Origin: Rhinopithecus roxellana
Lineage: Eukaryota; Chordata; Mammalia; Primates; Cercopithecidae
Length of the DNA stretch: 64,000 nucleotides
Reading direction: 5' to 3'
Assembly: GCF_007565055.1 (NCBI RefSeq)
Contig: NC_044554.1
Location: forward strand, 57,631,676 to 57,695,675
Shown piece by piece: positions 32,781-45,080 of this stretch. Position 1 is the stretch's first letter. Each line of letters begins with the position of its first letter. The notes under the pieces are model-generated. The model had not been told where the DNA came from, ran no database searches, and worked only from the letters and a program-made list of their open reading frames with translations. The translations under genes were made by a program, and so were the position numbers.

Positions 32781-33065
32781 GGCCGGGCGCGGTGGCTCAA
32801 GCCTGTAATCCCAGCACTTTGGGAGGCCGAGACGGGCGGATCACAAGGTCAGGAGATCGAGACCATCCTGGTGAACACAGTGAAACCCCGTCTCTACTAA
32901 AAATACAAAAAAAAACCTAGCCGGGCGAGGTGGCGGGCGCCTGTAGTCCCAGCTACTTGGGAGGCTGAGGCGGGAGAATGGCGGGAACCCGGGAGGCGGA
33001 GCTTGCAGTGAGCTGAGATCCGGCCACTGCACTCCAGCCTGGGCGACAGAGCAAGACTCCGCCTC

Positions 33066-33092
<27 letters not shown>
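32781..33092 (+). mobile_element. Young AluY, Old World monkey type
   Basis: Sense AluY with GGCTCAAGCCTG, GGGCGAGGTGGCGG and GATCCGGCCACTGC, inserted at the tail of Alu C; about 28 A. Confidence 0.94.
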
Positions 33093-33096
<4 letters not shown>

Positions 33097-34815
33097 TACT
33101 GAATTTTGCCTGCCTTTGTGAACAGATAAAGTAGAGGTATGACATAAGCTCCAACTAGAATGGTCTTTCTAGGACTCACAGTGAGTGATGTAAGGAGGAA
33201 CAGCTAGCCAGGCTTTATTTGGGGTAGCATGCGACAGATATAACAGTGTCACCGTTCAAGCTATGCAGAACAGTGGTGATGGATGTGATGCCAGGGACAT
33301 TTATCCTGATATCCAGACTTCTCCAGCTGCCAGCCCTATGGTTCCTGCCTGTTTTCCAAGCCTAATTCTCCATTTCCCAACCAATTTTGTGAGTCATCCA
33401 ATATCCTTCTAATAAATTTATTTTCTACTTATGTTAGCCAGGGTCTATGGTTGTTCTTTGCATTCAAGAACGCTGGCTGGTACAGTGAACAGGAAGGTAA
33501 GCAAGCAACTTCAAATGGACCCAGCCTCTGAGAGAATTAAGCACAGAGGCAGAGATCCCCAGAACTAGGGTCCTAAATGGGTTAACCTCTAACACTAGGC
33601 CGTAGACTCGGTCTCTTCATGGAAGGCCAGAGAAGCAAAAAGCAAGGCAAAGGTAAATAAGGGCTGCACTCTTCTCTGCAGATTATATAAGTTTCTTTCC
33701 TTCTGATGAGGTTATCAGGGCTGTCCAAAGAGACCTATCTGAATGCTCTTCTCTCCAGCAAATGGGAGCTGGTTGGGTGCAGAAGAGGGGAAGGGCAGAG
33801 AGTTAAGCGGAAACTAATGACGGTATCCAGGATAAAGCTACTGAGTTTGAATCCAGCTCTCCAAAGGGAGCTTGGTGGAGAGGCGACAAAAGGTCTATAA
33901 CTTGGAAATGGTAGAATACCATGAGCAGGCAGAGGAGTAATTCTTTGTGACAATAGCACAGTGTGAGTCAAACCTTTTGCACTTCACCCATTAGCAAAAG
34001 GAGCTCATTTTGTTTGCCCACTACCATATCCTCCATGATGCCTGATACACTGTGGGTCTTCAATCAGTATTTGTTGAATGAATGAAAGAACTGTGATTGG
34101 GTACCCATTATCAACCAGCACATGCCTTCTATCAGGGACCTCCATGTAGACAGGATGGAATGACATTTGGGGTTTGAATCCATATCTAACTCTGAAGCCC
34201 ACATTCTATGTTATATAGTCTATTTCCTAGACTTCAGCAGCAGGAATTTTTCAGAATTCAAGCTGTGTAAAAGCACCCATCGCAACTTCTGGTGCTCACC
34301 ACACTGTCACTTGGCCCTGGTTGCCACCTCCTCCCTCTCTGGGCATCATGATGGTGGACATGATGCATTTTTCAAGGTGCCAAAGTTCTTCTGAATTCTG
34401 GGTCACTGTGCTTTAGATGTCATGCTTTATGAATGAGTATTAAAGACCTGAAGCTTGTATACCAATGTCATACACAGATCTCAGGAAAATTGGCCTTTCA
34501 ATGTTGACTCATAGTTCACATGGGTTTATGGAGGGGGCTGAATGGGGACATAAATCTGAGTAATAAACTGACTCAGTGTCATCTCCTGCCTCTCCAATGA
34601 CTAAGGCTTTGTTACAATCTTGTATGTCAGGTCCTTGCCTAGAGATTGATCTCTCAGGAGATTTCTTGGGATCGTCTACAAGTAGACTTCTGTTGGTTAC
34701 TCCTCAGTCTCTTAGGGGTGCTCCGACTTGTCCAAATCCCAGGAGTAAAATGCAAATGAGATTCTCCTTGGTATCCTTTTGGATCAAGTTCGCAGTTTCA
34801 AACATATGTAATACA
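33093..34815. other. Mostly unassigned DNA with an L2 end
   Basis: A possible LTR-like stretch ends near 33484 ('TTAGCCAGGGTCTATGG'), and an L2 terminus is seen at 34010-34085 ('GTATTTGTTGAATGAATGAA'). The rest is not recognised. No gene seen. Confidence 0.45.
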
Positions 34816-35413
34816 TTTTTTTTTTTTTTTTGAGATAGGGTCTCACTGTCATCCAGGCTGGAGTGAAGTGGCATAATCATAGCTCACTGCAGCCCCAAAA
34901 TCCTGGTCTCAAGTGATCCTCCAGCCTCAGCCTCCTGTGCTAGGACACACAGGCATATTACACCATGCCTGGCTTTTTTTTTTTTGTGAGACAGAGTCTT
35001 GCTCTGTCGCCCAGGCTGGAGTGCAGTGGCGCCATCTCGGCTCACTGCAAGCTCCACCTCCAGGGTTCATGCCATTCTCCTGCCTCAGCCTCCTGAGTAG
35101 CTGGGACTACAGGCACCCACCACCATGCCCGGTTAATTTTTTGTATTTTTTTTAGTGGAGATGGGGTTTCACTGTGTTAGCCAGGATGGTCTCGATCTCC
35201 TGACCTCGTGATCCACCTGCCTTGGCCTCCCAAAGTGCTGGGATTACAGGCGTGAGCCACCGCGCCTGGCCTTTTATATTTATGTATTTATTTTGTAGAG
35301 GTGGGGTTGTGCTATGTTGCCAGGCTGGTATTGAACTCCTGGCCTCAAGCGATCCTCTCACCTCGGCCTCCCAAAGTGCTAGGATTACAGGAATGAGCCA
35401 TTGCCACTGACTC
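34816..35413 (-). mobile_element. AluJ split by an AluY
   Basis: Old outer Alu occupies 34816-34974 and 35272-35413. The inner antisense AluY lies at about 34975-35271. Confidence 0.9.
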
Positions 35414-35818
35414 ATATATAATAAATTCTTTTTAATTCCCATGCAATAAAAGCAACAAGATGAAAACTTTTTCAATAGGGCCTGAGATTCTGCGTGTCTA
35501 ACAAGCTCCCAGGTAGTGCCAATGATGCTGGTTCATGGAATACACTTTGAGTTGCAAGACTATACCCACACAGCTAAAAAATCTATTATCCATTGTTTCC
35601 CTTTGACTCTCATGGTGCTTAGTTCTTTGTGCCAATCCGATTCAGTTCTCACTTCTTCTCCTTCCTCCCAAACTCTTCCATGGAGTCCTTTCGTATTTCT
35701 ACTCCGTGATCAACACATACTCTCAACATCTTTCCAGATCATTCTCTTTCTTTACTGCCCTTAACTAATATATACATGTATTCCAAGAACACCACGTCAC
35801 CATTAACAGAAGGTGCTT

Positions 35819-36138
35819 CTTTCTTTTCTTTTCTTTTCTTTTCTTTCTTTTTTTTGAGATGGAGTTTTGCTCTTGTCACCCAGGCTGGACCGCAATGGCG
35901 CAATCTCGGCTCACCGCAACTTCCACCTCCTGAGTTCAAGCAATTCTCCTGCCTCAGCCTCCCAAGTAGCTGAGATTACAGGCGCATGCCACCATACCTG
36001 GCTAGTTTTTGGATTTTTAGTAGAAACGGGGTTTCACCATGTTGGCCAGGCTGGTCTCAAACTCCTGACCTCAGGTGATTCACCCACCTCGGCCTCCCAA
36101 AGTCCTGGGATTACAGGTATGAGCCACTGCGCCTGGCC
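35819..36138 (-). mobile_element. Alu with target duplication
   Basis: Antisense Alu with a (CTTTT)n tail, flanked by GAAGGTGCTT (35809-35818, 36139-36148). Confidence 0.94.
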
Positions 36139-36240
36139 GAAGGTGCTTATTTTCTTATACCCCACATAGTTTAGGAAACAGAGATAGCATGGTGTTCTTC
36201 TTGATCTTATTTTTGCTTTCAGGCTTTTATCAATTCTTCC

Positions 36241-36373
36241 ACAAGCACAGTGGTTCACACCTGTAATCCCAGCACTTTGGGAGGCTGAGGCAGGAAGAAC
36301 ACTTGAGTTCAGGAGTTAGAGACCAGCTTGGGCAACATGGTGAGACCCCATCTCCACAAAAAAATTTAAAAAT
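36241..36373 (+). mobile_element. Alu left monomer (FLAM-like)
   Basis: Single left-arm unit ending in an A-rich stretch, followed at once by a full Alu. Confidence 0.8.
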
Positions 36374-36374
36374 G

Positions 36375-36680
36375 GGCTGGGCATGGTAGCTCACGCCTGT
36401 AATCCCAGCACTTACGGAGACTGAGGTGGGTGGATCACCTGAGCTCAGGAGTTCGAGACCAGCCTGGCCAACACGGTGAATCCCCGTTTCTGCTAAACAC
36501 ACACACACAAAATTAAAAAATAGCTGGGCATAGTGGTGCATGCCTGTAGTCCCAGCTGCTAGGGACGCTGAGGTAGGAGGATTGCTTGAGCCTGGGAAGT
36601 TGAGGCTGCAGTGAGGCGTGATTGTGCCACTGCACTCCAGCCTGGGTGACAGAGTGAGATCCTGTTTCAAAAAGTAAATA
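36375..36680 (+). mobile_element. Alu, full length
   Basis: Sense Alu with a CA-repeat in the central linker. Confidence 0.92.
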
Positions 36681-36794
36681 AAATGTTTAAAGTAAAATAG
36701 TAAAAAATACTGTTTCTTCCTCTTGTAAACCTGTTTCTTCAGAATTCATGACATTTGGCTATATTATCCTCTCCTTCTACTCTTTTTGTTTCTT

Positions 36795-37061
36795 TCTGAA
36801 GTACAGTGAGTGGTACGATCACCAATCACAGCAACCTCAAATTCCTGGGCTCAAGCCATCCTCCTATCTCAGCCTCCCGAGGAGCTGCTGGGACTACAAG
36901 CACATGCCACCACACCCAAGTGATTTTTAAAATTTTTTGTAGAGGCTGGGTCTTGCTTTATTGCCTAGGCTGGTCTTGAACTCCTGCAGTCCTCAAGCAA
37001 TCCTCCCATCTTGGCCTCCCAAAGTGCTAGGATTATAGGCCTAAGCCACCGTGCATGGCAC
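36795..37061 (-). mobile_element. AluJ, diverged
   Basis: Antisense, strongly diverged, no poly-T left. Confidence 0.85.
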
Positions 37062-37271
37062 CTCTCCCTACTCTTTAATGTCATCTACATTCCTGGTCTT
37101 TCTCCTTCATCCACTTGCCCATACTGTTGTTTTGCTATCCAAGTCAGCTCCTGTCACATGACTTCTCAGTTCCTTGACCTCCTCACCTCAATGGTCATTT
37201 TCTTCATTCCACCTGAGCCACTCCTCCCAAAGTCACACCTGGTTATGACTAGAAACTGCTGTGGACCCAAA

Positions 37272-37339
37272 GGTGTGTGAGCTAACTGCGGTCCCCAACC
37301 CTAAGGGTGTGTGAGTTAACTGTGGTCCCCAACCCTAAG
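37272..37339 (+). repeat. 34-bp tandem duplication
   Basis: GGTGTGTGAGCTAACTGCGG onward is repeated with period 34 and two C/T differences. Confidence 0.9.
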
Positions 37340-37345
37340 GCAAGT

Positions 37346-37650
37346 TTTTTTTTGGGGGGGGGGGATGGGGTCTTGCTAGGTCACTCATGCTGGAGCACAG
37401 TGGTGCAATCACAGCTCCCTATAGCCTCCATTTTCTGGGCTCAAGGGATCCTCCAACCTCAGCCTCCCATGTAGCTGGCACTAACACACCTGGCTAATTT
37501 TTAAATTTTATTTTTAGAGAGAGGGTCTTGCTATGTTGTCCAGGCTGGTCTTGAATTCCTGGGCTCAAGAGATCCTCCCAACTTGGCCTCTCAAAGTGCT
37601 GAGATTACAGACATGAGCTGGCCTCGCCCCTTGCTGATCATACCTGGCCA
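37346..37650 (-). mobile_element. AluJ, diverged
   Basis: Antisense Alu with a T9G10 run where the tail should be. Confidence 0.85.
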
Positions 37651-37905
37651 GCAGGTTTTCTTGAAGGAACATCTGTGTAGCAAAACTTCATGACTGTCAC
37701 TGTCCACCTCTTATACTGCACAGATCCACTTTCCCATGTGTTTAGGGAACAACTCCTCCCAATTTCCTGTGGGTCTCTCTTCCTGAAGGTAAACTTAGAA
37801 GTTGGGGGTTAGTGGAAAGAAATACAGAAACTATTAGGGGTTGCCTATGGTCATGGAGCTGCAACAGATTTTCTCTCTTTCCTTCACTATCCATTCTAAA
37901 CTTCT

Positions 37906-38211
37906 TTTTTTTTTTTTTTTTTTTTTTTGAGACAGAGTCTCGCTCTGTCGCCGGGGCTGGAGTGCAGTGGCTGGATCTCAGCTCACTGCGAGCTCCGCCT
38001 CCCGGGTTCCCGCCATTCTCCTGCCTCAGCCTCCGCAGTAGCTGGGACTACAGGCGCCCGCCACCTCGCCCGGCTAGATTTTTGTATTTTTTTAGTAGAG
38101 ACGGGGTTTCACCATGTTAGCCAGGATGGTCTCGATCTCCTGACCTCGTGATCCGCCCGTCTCGGCCTCCCAAAGTGCTGGGATTACAGGCTTGAGCCAC
38201 CGCGCCTGGCC
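37906..38211 (-). mobile_element. Young AluY, Old World monkey type
   Basis: Antisense AluY with the GGCTTGAGCC and CACCTCGCCCGGC variants; CTAAACTTCT duplicated (37896-37905, 38212-38221). Confidence 0.94.
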
Positions 38212-38221
38212 CTAAACTTCT

Positions 38222-39600
38222 CTTATCCACAGCCCTCATCTTGGCTGGTCTTAGAGGCTCTCCAGAAGGTGTAATTAAAATCTTAATTACAGAGGCATTT
38301 GAGTGCTTTATAACTATCACCTCTTCAGGCCAGGACTGCTGTATGTGCCCACTCTCAATTAAAATTGGGCAAGGAAACATCAAGATGATGCCCAAGTGTC
38401 CCACATGTATACTCCCATGCCGCTTGTGTAAAAGTAGTCCACATCCCCCTGCTGATCAGGTCAATTATCCCCGCCGAGATGGTAACTCTTCTTTTTTTTT
38501 TTTTTTTTTTTGAGACAGAGTCTCGCTCTGTCGCCCAGGTTGGAGTGCAGTGGTGCGATCTTGGCTCACTGCAACCTCTGCCTCCCAGGTTCCAGCGATT
38601 CTCCTGCCTCAGCTTCCTGAGTAGCTGGGACTACAGGCGCACACCACCACACCCAGCTAATTTTTTTTTTTATTACTATTATTTTTTAGTAGAGGAGGGG
38701 TTTCACCATATTGGTCAGGCTGGTTTCAAACTATTGACTTCATGATCCACCCGCCCCCATCTCCCAAAGTGCTGGGATTATAGGCATGAGCCACCGAGTC
38801 TGGCTTTTTTTTTTTTTTTTGAGATGGAGTTTTGTTCTTGTAGCCCAGGCTGGAGTGCAGTGGCGCTATCTTGGCTCACTGCAATGTCCGCCTCCTGGGT
38901 TCAAATGATTCTCCTGCCTCAACCTCCTAAGTAGCTGGGATTACAGACATCCACCACAATGCCTGGCTAATTTTTGTATTATAGAGAGATAGGGTTTCAC
39001 AATTTTGGCCAGGCTGATCTAGTCTTGAACTGCTGACCTCAAGTGATCTGCCCGCCTCGGCCTCCCAAAGTGCTGGGATTACAGGCGCAAACCACTGTGG
39101 CCCTCCTGAGATGGTAACTCTTCTTAACTGTTGGTCCCCGGTCATAAGGGGTTCAAAGTGCACTGGTGGCAGCAGTAGCTTATAGTTCAATGGTACCCTT
39201 GCTATTTCCTCTGGCAAGCAGGTGACCTTTTTGGATACTAGGACCTATAACCCTCTAGAGCCCAGCATCACCGAAGCACACAATCCCCAGTAGCTCATTG
39301 GGAGTGAGGGAAAATGGGGCCACTCCTGCTTTCACCCTCATTTCCTGGACCCACATATTTTTAGTGAGGACACTATGCCACATGGACTCTGATTTAATGT
39401 TTGTACTGCATCTGGAAGGATGGCATCCTACTCTTACAGTGTACTGTCTCTAAGTTGGTGCTTTTCCAGTGCTTTATGTAGCTGAATGCTGTGGTAGATT
39501 CAAAGGTGAAGCATCTGGGATTATCCGTCCTCTATGCTCTCTGCAGCAGGTTCTTTCCAAGGGACATATGAGTGGTGCACCTCCATGGCTAACATGATAT
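38222..39600. other. Old non-Alu sequence split by the Alu pair, origin unknown
   Basis: 38222-38475 and 39126-39600 join across the Alu pair. I could not assign a family and saw no coding frame; an old retroviral internal region is possible but not supported. Confidence 0.35.
38494..39107 (-). mobile_element. Two antisense Alus sharing one target duplication
   Basis: Alus at 38494-38803 and 38804-39107. GAGATGGTAACTCTTCTT (18 bp) flanks the pair (38476-38493, 39108-39125), so one inserted into the tail or end of the other. Confidence 0.92.
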
Positions 39601-39759
39601 TCAAACTGTTAACTCTGAATTCATACACAGGGAAAACATCTTTCAAAATTTTTGTCAAAGTAAAGCCCTTTTCAAGCTAACAAAAGCTGAGAGAATTAAT
39701 TGACAGAATACCTGCATTACAAGAAATTTTTTTTTTTTAATTTACATTTGAGACATTTG

Positions 39760-40055
39760 AGCTTTTTTTTTTTTTGAGACGCAGTCTCACTCTGTCGCCC
39801 CAGGCTGGAGTGCAGTGGTAGGATCTCAGCTCACTGCAAGCTCCGCCTCCCAGGTTCATTCTCCTGCCTTAGCCTCCCAAGTAGCCGGGACTACAGGTGC
39901 CAGCCACCACACCTGGCTAATTTTTTTGTATTTTTAGTAGAGATAGGGGTTTCACCATGTCAGCTGGAATGGTCTCGATCTCCTGACCTCGTGATCCACC
40001 TGCCTCTGCCTCCCAAAGTGCTGGGATTACAGGCGTAAGCCACCATGCCTGGCCA
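39760..40055 (-). mobile_element. AluY
   Basis: Antisense AluY; ACATTTGAGCTTTT and ACATGTGAGCTTTT flank it. Confidence 0.92.
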
Positions 40056-40069
40056 CATGTGAGCTTTTT

Positions 40070-40206
40070 AAGAGATGGAGTCTCATTCTGTCTCCCTGGC
40101 TGGAGTGCAGTGGTGCAATCATAGCTCAAACTCCTGACCTCAAGCAATTCTCCTGCCTCAGTCTCTTGAGTAGGGATTACAGGTGTGAGCCACCATACCT
40201 GGCTAA
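40070..40206 (-). mobile_element. Internally shortened old Alu
   Basis: Antisense; the middle of the left arm is missing. Confidence 0.8.
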
Positions 40207-40377
40207 TTTGTAATCTGCACCTGACAAATTACAAGAAATATGAAAGTTATTTGAGCTGGAGTATGATACCTAACAGACATTTATATATCCATATAAACAA
40301 GTAAGAGCTCAACATATGAAGGTAACACGAAGGTAACTGTAAAATACATGTTTTTTCTTATTTTAAAGAGATAATTG

Positions 40378-40672
40378 GGCTGGGTGTGGTGGCTCACGCC
40401 TGTAATCCCAGCACCTTGGGAGGCTGAAGTGGGTGGATCACAAGGTCAGAGGTTCAAGACCAGCCTGGCCAACAAGTGAAATCTCGTCTCTGCTAAAAAA
40501 ATACAAAAAATAAGCCAGGCATGGTGGCAGGCGCCTGTAATCCCAGCGACTCGGGAGGCTGAGGCAGGAGGATCGCTTAAACCTGGGAGGTGGAGGTTGC
40601 AGTGAGCCAAGATTGTGGCATTGCACTCCAGCCCGGTCAATAGTGTGAGACTGCCTTAAAAAAAAAAAGAGA
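40378..40672 (+). mobile_element. Alu with target duplication
   Basis: Sense Alu; AGAGATAATTG occurs on both sides. Confidence 0.92.
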
Positions 40673-40902
40673 GAGAGAGATAATTGATGTCTAAAGCAAA
40701 ATAGTAACAATATATTGGAGCTTTATAACTTGTGTAAAAGTAAAATATATGACAAAAATACTATGAAGATGGGGAAGAAGGAATTTAAAATGCATTGTCG
40801 TAAGATTCTTATACTATATGTGAAATGGTACAATATTATTTGAAGGTAGGCTGTGTTGTATTAAGAATGTATTAAAGATGTAAACTCTAGGGCACCCACT
40901 AA

Positions 40903-40906
40903 AATA

Positions 40907-40930
<24 letters not shown>
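40903..40930. repeat. (TA)n microsatellite
   Basis: About 13 TA units at the tail side of the next Alu. Confidence 0.92.
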
Positions 40931-40943
<13 letters not shown>

Positions 40944-41233
40944 GAGATAGGGTCTTGCTCTATCACCCAGGCTAGAGTGCAGTGGTAGGAACATGGCTCA
41001 CTGCAGACTCTATCTTCTGGGCTCAAGTGATTCTCCTGCCTCAGCCTCTCAGTCTCTTGAGTGGCTGGGACTGCAAATGTGTGCCACCAAGCTTGGCTAT
41101 GGTTTTTATTTTTTGTAGAGCTAGGGTCTCACCACATTGCCCAGGCTGATCTCGAATTCCTGGGCTCAAGTGATCATCCCACCTTGGCCTCCAAAAGTGC
41201 TGGGATTACAGGTGTGAGCCAATATGCCTGACC
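40931..41233 (-). mobile_element. AluJ-like
   Basis: Antisense, moderately diverged. Confidence 0.9.
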
Positions 41234-41445
41234 TAAAATAATTTTAAAAGAGCTATAACTAATAAGCCAATAGTGGAGATAAAATAGAATAAAATACACC
41301 CAATACAAAAGAATGTAGGAAAAAAGGACAAAAAAAGGATGAGACAAATAGAAAACAACTAGCAATATGGTAGGTTTAAATCCAACCATATCAATAATTA
41401 TATTAAGTGTAAATAGTTTAAACAGCTCAATTAAAAGTAGTGATC

Positions 41446-41592
41446 AGGCTGAGTGTGGTGTCTTGAACCTGTAATCCTGGTATATTAGGAAGCTAAGGCA
41501 GGAGGATCACTTGAGCTCAGGAGTTTGAGACCAGCCTGGAAAACAGCCTGGAAAACATAGTAGGACCTTGTCCCTACACACATTTTTTAAAA
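41446..41592 (+). mobile_element. Alu left-arm fragment
   Basis: Old sense left arm with a tandem doubling of CCTGGAAAACAG. Confidence 0.75.
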
Positions 41593-41679
41593 ATTAGAAA
41601 ATAACAAAATAAAAGACAGTCACCATCAGATTGAATTAAGAAGTTAGACTCAATATCTACTGACTATAGTAAACACTGC

Positions 41680-42630
41680 TGCCCCTTCAGCCTGGGCCCT
41701 AGAATGAACACATATGGCTTTCTTTCCTTTCTTTTACCTTTTTGGGAATCACTGGGCATCTTGAATCAATGAATTGAGGTCCCTCATCAGTTCTGGGAAA
41801 CTCAAAGCCATTATCTCCAAATACTGCCTCAACTCCATTTTCTCTCTCTTATCTTATGGGATACTAACTATACTAGACCATTTCTCTGTATCGTATCTAT
41901 CTCTTGCTCTCTATTTTGTATTTGACTTCATTTTATCTCTATGAGTTTTACTATGAATAAACCTTCTACCATCTAGTTCACTAATTTTCTTTTCAGTTCT
42001 GCCTAATCATCTGTTAAAGTCATACACTGAGTTCCTTTTTTTATATTTTTTTAGATGGAGTCTTGCTCTGTCACCCAGGCTGGAGTGCAGTGGTGCGATC
42101 TCGGCTCACTACAACCTCCGCCTCCCGGTTCACGCGATTCCACTGCCTCAGCCTCCTGAGTAGCTGGGATTACAGGTTCCTGCTACTACGCCCAGCTAAT
42201 TTTTGTATTTTTAGTAAGAGCTGGAGTTTTACCGTGTTGGCCAGACTAGTCTCAAACTCCTGACCTCAAGTGATCTGCCTACTTGGCCTCCCAAAGTGCT
42301 GGGATTACAGACTTGAGCCACCACGCCCAGCCTGAGTTCTTAATTTTGGCGATTACCTTTATCAGTTTTAAACTTCTAGTTGGATCTCTTTCAACTCCAT
42401 AAAGTCACTTTTAATAGTTTCTAGTTCCTTGCAGAGATTTTAAAGTTTATCTTTTGTCTACACTAAAAGAGAAAATATAATTGTTTCACAACTTTTCTCT
42501 AGTAATTCTAATACTTAGTGTCTCTGTGGATTTTGTTTTCTGTTGTGTTTTTGTTTGTTTTTTTGGGCCCTGATTTGCACTGTCTTGACTTCATATATAT
42601 TCCATAATTTATTGATTCTTGGACTTATTT
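41680..42630 (-). mobile_element. L1M fragment, antisense
   Basis: T-rich sequence such as 'TCTAGTTCACTAATTTTC' and 'TCTAATACTTAGTGTCTCTG' fits antisense old L1. An Alu splits it at 42036-42332, with CTGAGTTC on both sides. Confidence 0.65.
42036..42332 (-). mobile_element. Alu in L1M
   Basis: Antisense full Alu with CTGAGTTC flanks. Confidence 0.92.
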
Positions 42631-42905
42631 TATTTTATTTTGAGACGGGGTGGGGTACAGTAGAACAATTACAGTTCACTGTAGCCTTAACCTCCTGAGC
42701 TCAGGTGATCCTCCCACCCTAGCCTCCCAGGTAACTAGGACTACAGGTGCATGCCACTACGCCTGGCTAATTTTTGTACTTTTCTTAGAGAGACAGGGTT
42801 TCACGACGTTTCCTAGACTGGTCTTGAACTCCTGGGCTCAAGTGACTTTCCTGCCTTGGCCTCCTAAAGTGCTGTGATTAAAAGCATGAGCCACGGCGCC
42901 CAGCT
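42630..42905 (-). mobile_element. AluJ-like
   Basis: Antisense, lacking part of the right arm; (TTTTA)n tail. Confidence 0.87.
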
Positions 42906-43139
42906 GACATTTTATTTTAAAAATTCTTTCAGGTATACTTTAAAAACTAGGATAATATAGGCTTCCTCCAGGGAATTTTTGTTTCCTTCTACAAGAACCC
43001 GATGGTGCTAGTAGTCCAAGGCAATGCTACAATGCCAGTTGCCAAGATTACTCTCTAAAGTTGAGTTACTATCCTTCCTTTATATTTCTTTTTGTTTTTG
43101 AATTTTCTGCATTGCCTGAGGACCTACCCTTACTTTCTT

Positions 43140-43456
43140 TTTTCTTTTTATAGAGACAGGGTCTCATTCTGTCACCCAGGCTGGAGTGCAGTGGCATGAT
43201 CATAGCTCACTGCAGCTGTGAACTTCTGGGCAATCAATGATCCTCCTGCCTCAGCCTTCTGAGTAGCTGGGACTATAGGTGTGCCAGGGTGCTCAGCTAA
43301 AATCTATTTTTGTTGTTGTTGTTGTTGTTTGTTTGTTTTGAGAATGGGGCTTCTCTATGTTGCCCAGGCTGGCCTGGAACTCCTAAGCTCCAGCGATCCA
43401 CCTGCCTTGGCCTCCCAAAGTGCTGGGATTATAGGCATGAGCCACTGCGCCCAGCC
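43140..43456 (-). mobile_element. AluJ with target duplication
   Basis: Antisense with a (TTG)n linker; CCCTTACTTTCTT flanks (43127-43139, 43457-43469). Confidence 0.92.
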
Positions 43457-43825
43457 CCCTTACTTTCTTAAGTAGGGCATTTCAGGATCCCAGTCCAGGG
43501 CAGAGAGTCCCCACCTTCAGCATGTGTTGACCTCCAACTCCTGTTCCTCTAGCCTCAGTTTCCATAAAGCTGCTCCCCCTAGACTAGCAAATGACTCCTG
43601 GGTAAAAGCAGTAGTATATTTAAAGAGAATATTTAACAAGGAGGGAGATCTTTATCTTTGGCTGCCAGAGGATTCTTTACCTTTGGCAATTGGTAGAAGG
43701 TAGCCTTGTCTCTCAGATGCCTTTTTTGGATGACCAAATGCCCCTTGAATGGAAATCGCTTCAATTCACTTATTTAAGCTCCAACTTTTCTCTCATTTCA
43801 AGGCTGACTATACTTTTATGTCTTT

Positions 43826-44132
43826 TTTTGTTTCTTTTTTTTTTTTTTTTTTGAGATGGAGTCTTGCACTGGCACCCAGGCTGGTCTGCAGTGGTGTGAT
43901 CTCGGCTCACTGCAAGCTCCGCCTCCTGGGTTCACGCCCTTCTCTGGCCTCAGCTTCCCGAGTAGCTGGGACTATAGGTGCCTGCCGCCATGCCAGGCTA
44001 ATTTTTTGTACTTTTAGTAGAGACAGGATTTCACTGTGTTAGCCAGGATGATCTCGATCTCCTGACCTGGTGATCTGCCGTCCTCGGCCTCCCAATGTGC
44101 CGGGATTACAGGCGTGAGCCACGGCGCCCGGC
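43826..44132 (-). mobile_element. AluY
   Basis: Antisense; TTTTATGTCTTTT on both sides. Confidence 0.93.
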
Positions 44133-44289
44133 TATTTTTATGTCTTTTATGCTTTTTAGTAAATGCTTTTGGTATTTATCCAACCTCTTGTTAGTTATCT
44201 TTAATGAAAGGATAAAGGACTTATATTTAATGACCTTCAAGAGCCAGAAAGTGAAGACAAATCTAGATGGTACTGGAAATTCATTCATT

Positions 44290-45080
44290 TCTCTTTCATT
44301 ATTGTGGTAGTGTTCAGTAAGTATTCACTCATTTCCCTCACCCTCCGGGAGAGGACTCTATTTCCCAAGCATTATAATGTTGAACTTGGCCATGTAACAT
44401 GCCTTGACTACTGAGATGTTACCAAATGTGGTGTAAAGAGAGGCTTAAAATATGTTTACAAGGCCTGGCACGGTGGTTCATGCCTGTAATTTCAGCACTT
44501 TTGGGAGACCAAGGCAGGTGGATGGCTTGAGCTCAGGAGTTCAAGACCAGCCTGGCCAGTATGGTGAAACACCATCTCTACTAAAAATACAAAAATTAGC
44601 CAGACATAGTGGCAGGTGCCTGTAGTCCCAGCTACTTGGGAGGCTGAGGCAGGAGAATCGCTTGAACCCGGGAGGCGGAGGTTGTAGTGAGCTGAGATCA
44701 TGCCACTGCACTCCAGCCTGGGCGGCAGAGCGAAACTCCATCTCAAAAAAAAAAAAAAAGTTTGCATACTTGGGCTTGCCTTTCTGCACCTCTGCCATTG
44801 CCATGTGAAGAGCTTTCCTCAGGAAGCTGCTGCCTCTTGACCTTGGACCCCAGAATGAACACAGATGAAAGCAATCCTGAACCTAACCCACAGAGAGGAG
44901 CCAATCCCAGCTGGACTTACAGCTTGAAGCAGAGTCGCTGAGATGAACCCAGCTTAGATCCACTGACCCTCAGCTGACCTGCAGTTGGAGAGAATAACTG
45001 ACTATGTTTTAAGCTATTATATCTTGGGGGTAGTTATTACACAGCACTTTTGTGGCAATAGCTAATCAGACAAGTAGCCT
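44290..45080 (+). mobile_element. MLT1-type LTR (ERVL-MaLR) split by Alu
   Basis: Left part to 44461 and right part from 44761. The 3' end 'TTTTAAGCTATTATATCTTG' then 'GTTATTACACAGCAC' fits MLT1 LTRs. Confidence 0.6.
44462..44760 (+). mobile_element. Alu in the LTR
   Basis: Sense full Alu; 'GTTTACA' and 'GTTTGCA' at the edges. Confidence 0.93.

Larger units (their letters stand above)
39600..41670 (+). mobile_element. L1M fragment, sense, interrupted
   Basis: L1 pieces at 39600-39740, 40210-40377, 40673-40925 and 41233-41445 ('AGAAAACAACTAGCAATATG', 'CAATTAAAAGTAGTGATC') are separated by Alus. No ORF survives. Confidence 0.7.
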
